Source of the DNA: Deltaproteobacteria bacterium
Lineage (GTDB): Bacteria > Myxococcota_A > Polyangia > HGW-17 > JAJRWW01
NCBI GenBank assembly: GCA_029938605.1
Contig: JAOZUO010000002.1
Span: 11,365-62,872, forward strand
Direction of reading: 5' to 3'
DNA length: 51,508 bases
A program made the position numbers and the translations under genes. Under the pieces are notes generated by a model. That model did not search any database. It saw only the letters and a list, made by a program, of their open reading frames with translations, and had not been told where the DNA came from. Position 1 is the stretch's first letter; every line of letters starts with the position of its first letter. Below, in pieces: positions 50,281-51,508 of this stretch.

Positions 50281-51508
50281 TGCGTAGGATCGCTTCGACG
50301 TACGCCTGCATCTTGATCGGTGCGGTGTTGGTAGTTGGCTGTAACAAGGAATCGGTGGTGTTGGTGTATGAGCCCGGGCCCGAGCGGCCCCGGCATCGTC
50401 CGCGGACGCTTTCCGAGCCCCGGGACGTACCTGTGGCTCGGGTGAAGGCGCGACCCCGGAGGCGGGCCGCACCCGTGGGGAAGCTGCCCGACAGCCAGCC
50501 CGTCAAGCTGGCGAGCCTTCTGCCGGCGAATCTGATCGGTACCCCGCTGCACGGCCGGGTGGACAAGCTCTCGTTGGCCAAGCCCATGGTGCACGGGAAT
50601 CTCACCATCTACCCGGTGCTCTCGGACGAAAAGCCCCTGGCCAAGCCTGTGCTTACCATCGACCAGGCGTTCAAGAAGCGTAAGCTCGTTGTCACCGAAG
50701 AGGGGTCGGCTCAGGTGCCGCGGGTGGCTGTGTCCAAGGCTGCCGGGGAGCACATCTTCGTCATGACCGGTGAGATGTTCATCGGCGCCCGACAGGACCG
50801 AATCTCCAAACACGACGCGCTCCTTCCCTCGGCCAAGGGGCGTTTCAAGTTGCCGGTGTACTGCGTGGAGCAGGGGCGTTGGGGCGGAGGGAACACCTTC
50901 AAGTCCGGCAACAATGTGGCTACCCAGTCCCTACGAAAATCGGCTGTACGCAAAAAGAGTCAGTCCGAGGTGTGGAGCAAGGTTTCCAAGAAGACCTCCC
51001 AGGTCAAGGCGCGGACCTCCACCCAGACCATGGCAGCCACGTACAAGTCCAAGCTCTTCACGAAAAAGAGCCCTGCATACCTGAAGGTCTTCACCTCGTT
51101 GCCGAAAAAATACCCCAAGAGCGTGGGCGTCCTGGTGGTGATCAACAAGGCCATCGTCAGCTTTGACGTGTTTGTGACCCATGGGCTCTTTGACGGGCTG
51201 TGGGCCAAGTTGATCAAGGCCTTCGTCCTGGACGCCATCGACCCGCACTTCAAGGGGTCGCCCTTTCACCACGCCCGGTCGAAGCAGTTCTTCGACAAGC
51301 TCTCGCGGGCGAAGTACAAAAAGGCCAAGTCTCCGGGCATGGGAGAGGAGTTCCTCATCGCCTCCCCGGACATTACCGGCTCGGTGCTCGTGGCGAAAAA
51401 CCGGTTGGTGCACTTCGCCCTGTTTCCGGAGAAGGAGGAGAAGATCCGCGGCTTCGTGCGCGGCAACAAGGTGTCGGCTCCAGGTTCTCCCCCGAGCCGC
51501 AAGGGCTA
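50281..51508 (+). CDS. ARPP-1-type lipoprotein, 3' end outside window
   Basis: ATG 50281 follows CAGGAGGGAAAC. At least 409 codons are open to the window edge. The signal peptide ends in VLVVGC (lipidated C21). An Arg/Pro-rich linker (about 30-65) precedes a globular domain. Its GNLTIYPVLS, LTIDQAF, MTGEMFIGARQDR (about 162-174) and PVYCVEQGRW (about 192-201) are the hallmark strings of the ARPP-1 domain (earlier DUF6569). That family is named for genomic association with ADP-ribosylglycohydrolase and rhodanese-phosphatase genes. Its biochemical role is not established. Lipid anchoring is notable, as the better-known members look cytoplasmic. Confidence 0.85.

Noticed and set aside
1..51508. 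CRISPR arrays, rRNA, tRNA or prophage genes
   Set aside because: No regularly spaced repeats, conserved RNA gene segments, integrases or phage structural proteins were found on reading both strands.

Overview
The window looks like a chromosomal segment of a GC-rich, Gram-negative bacterium of myxobacterial or deltaproteobacterial type. This rests on style rather than a marker gene: high-GC wobble positions throughout, many lipobox lipoproteins, a Ser/Thr kinase with the HRDLSPSN loop common in Myxococcota, VWA, TerB and TPR proteins, and a standard yajC-secD-secF order. No rRNA, tRNA, CRISPR array or intact transposase was found.

Layout. 1-443 holds the start of a Fic gene broken by a dispersed repeat. 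654-6254 is a minus-strand run: larE, a lipoprotein, a small gene with an in-frame TGA, then a lipid-precursor set (GPAT-like acyltransferase, gpsA and an APP1-like HAD phosphatase). 6507-8857 holds a coiled-coil protein and a soluble Ser/Thr kinase, convergent, sharing a C-terminal domain and separated by a 161-bp palindromic element. 8988-11411 encodes a secreted VIT, P-domain and VWA protein. 11481-18223 is the yajC-secD-secF-recJ operon ending in a small membrane protein; SecF has a giant periplasmic insertion. 18473-18640 is a second, 168-bp palindromic element. 18636-22318 carries TPR, TerB/J-like membrane, crotonase and small Cys-motif proteins.

22623-28838 encodes a 2071-residue thioester alpha-2-macroglobulin lipoprotein, followed by a repeat and a methyltransferase. 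29956-34810 looks like an inserted block: a membrane sensor lacking an output domain, divergent from a tight three-gene operon. The operon encodes a fused 2-oxoacid dehydrogenase E1, a lipoyl-carrier/E3-binding/left-handed beta-helix acyltransferase fusion, and a CmcI-type methyltransferase. A decayed second copy of the macroglobulin 3' end lies directly after it.

34904-39493 carries a 47-cysteine lipoprotein, a SagB-like double nitroreductase, a 30-codon ORF, a DUF4097-like lipoprotein and a zinc-ribbon protein. 39517-45486 encodes a 1989-residue DUF4011-helicase-nuclease with the architecture of a phage-defence protein. 45672-49097 encodes a membrane-embedded PEP-synthase-like protein with a rhodanese-like loop. 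Two lipoproteins follow, the second an ARPP-1-type protein running off the window.

Best candidates for undescribed biology are the E1/lipoyl-acyltransferase operon (31004-34810), which suggests acyl transfer from a 2-oxoacid via a dedicated lipoyl carrier, and the membrane-anchored PEP-synthase/rhodanese fusion (45672-49097). All family names come from reading motifs by eye; no database search was possible.
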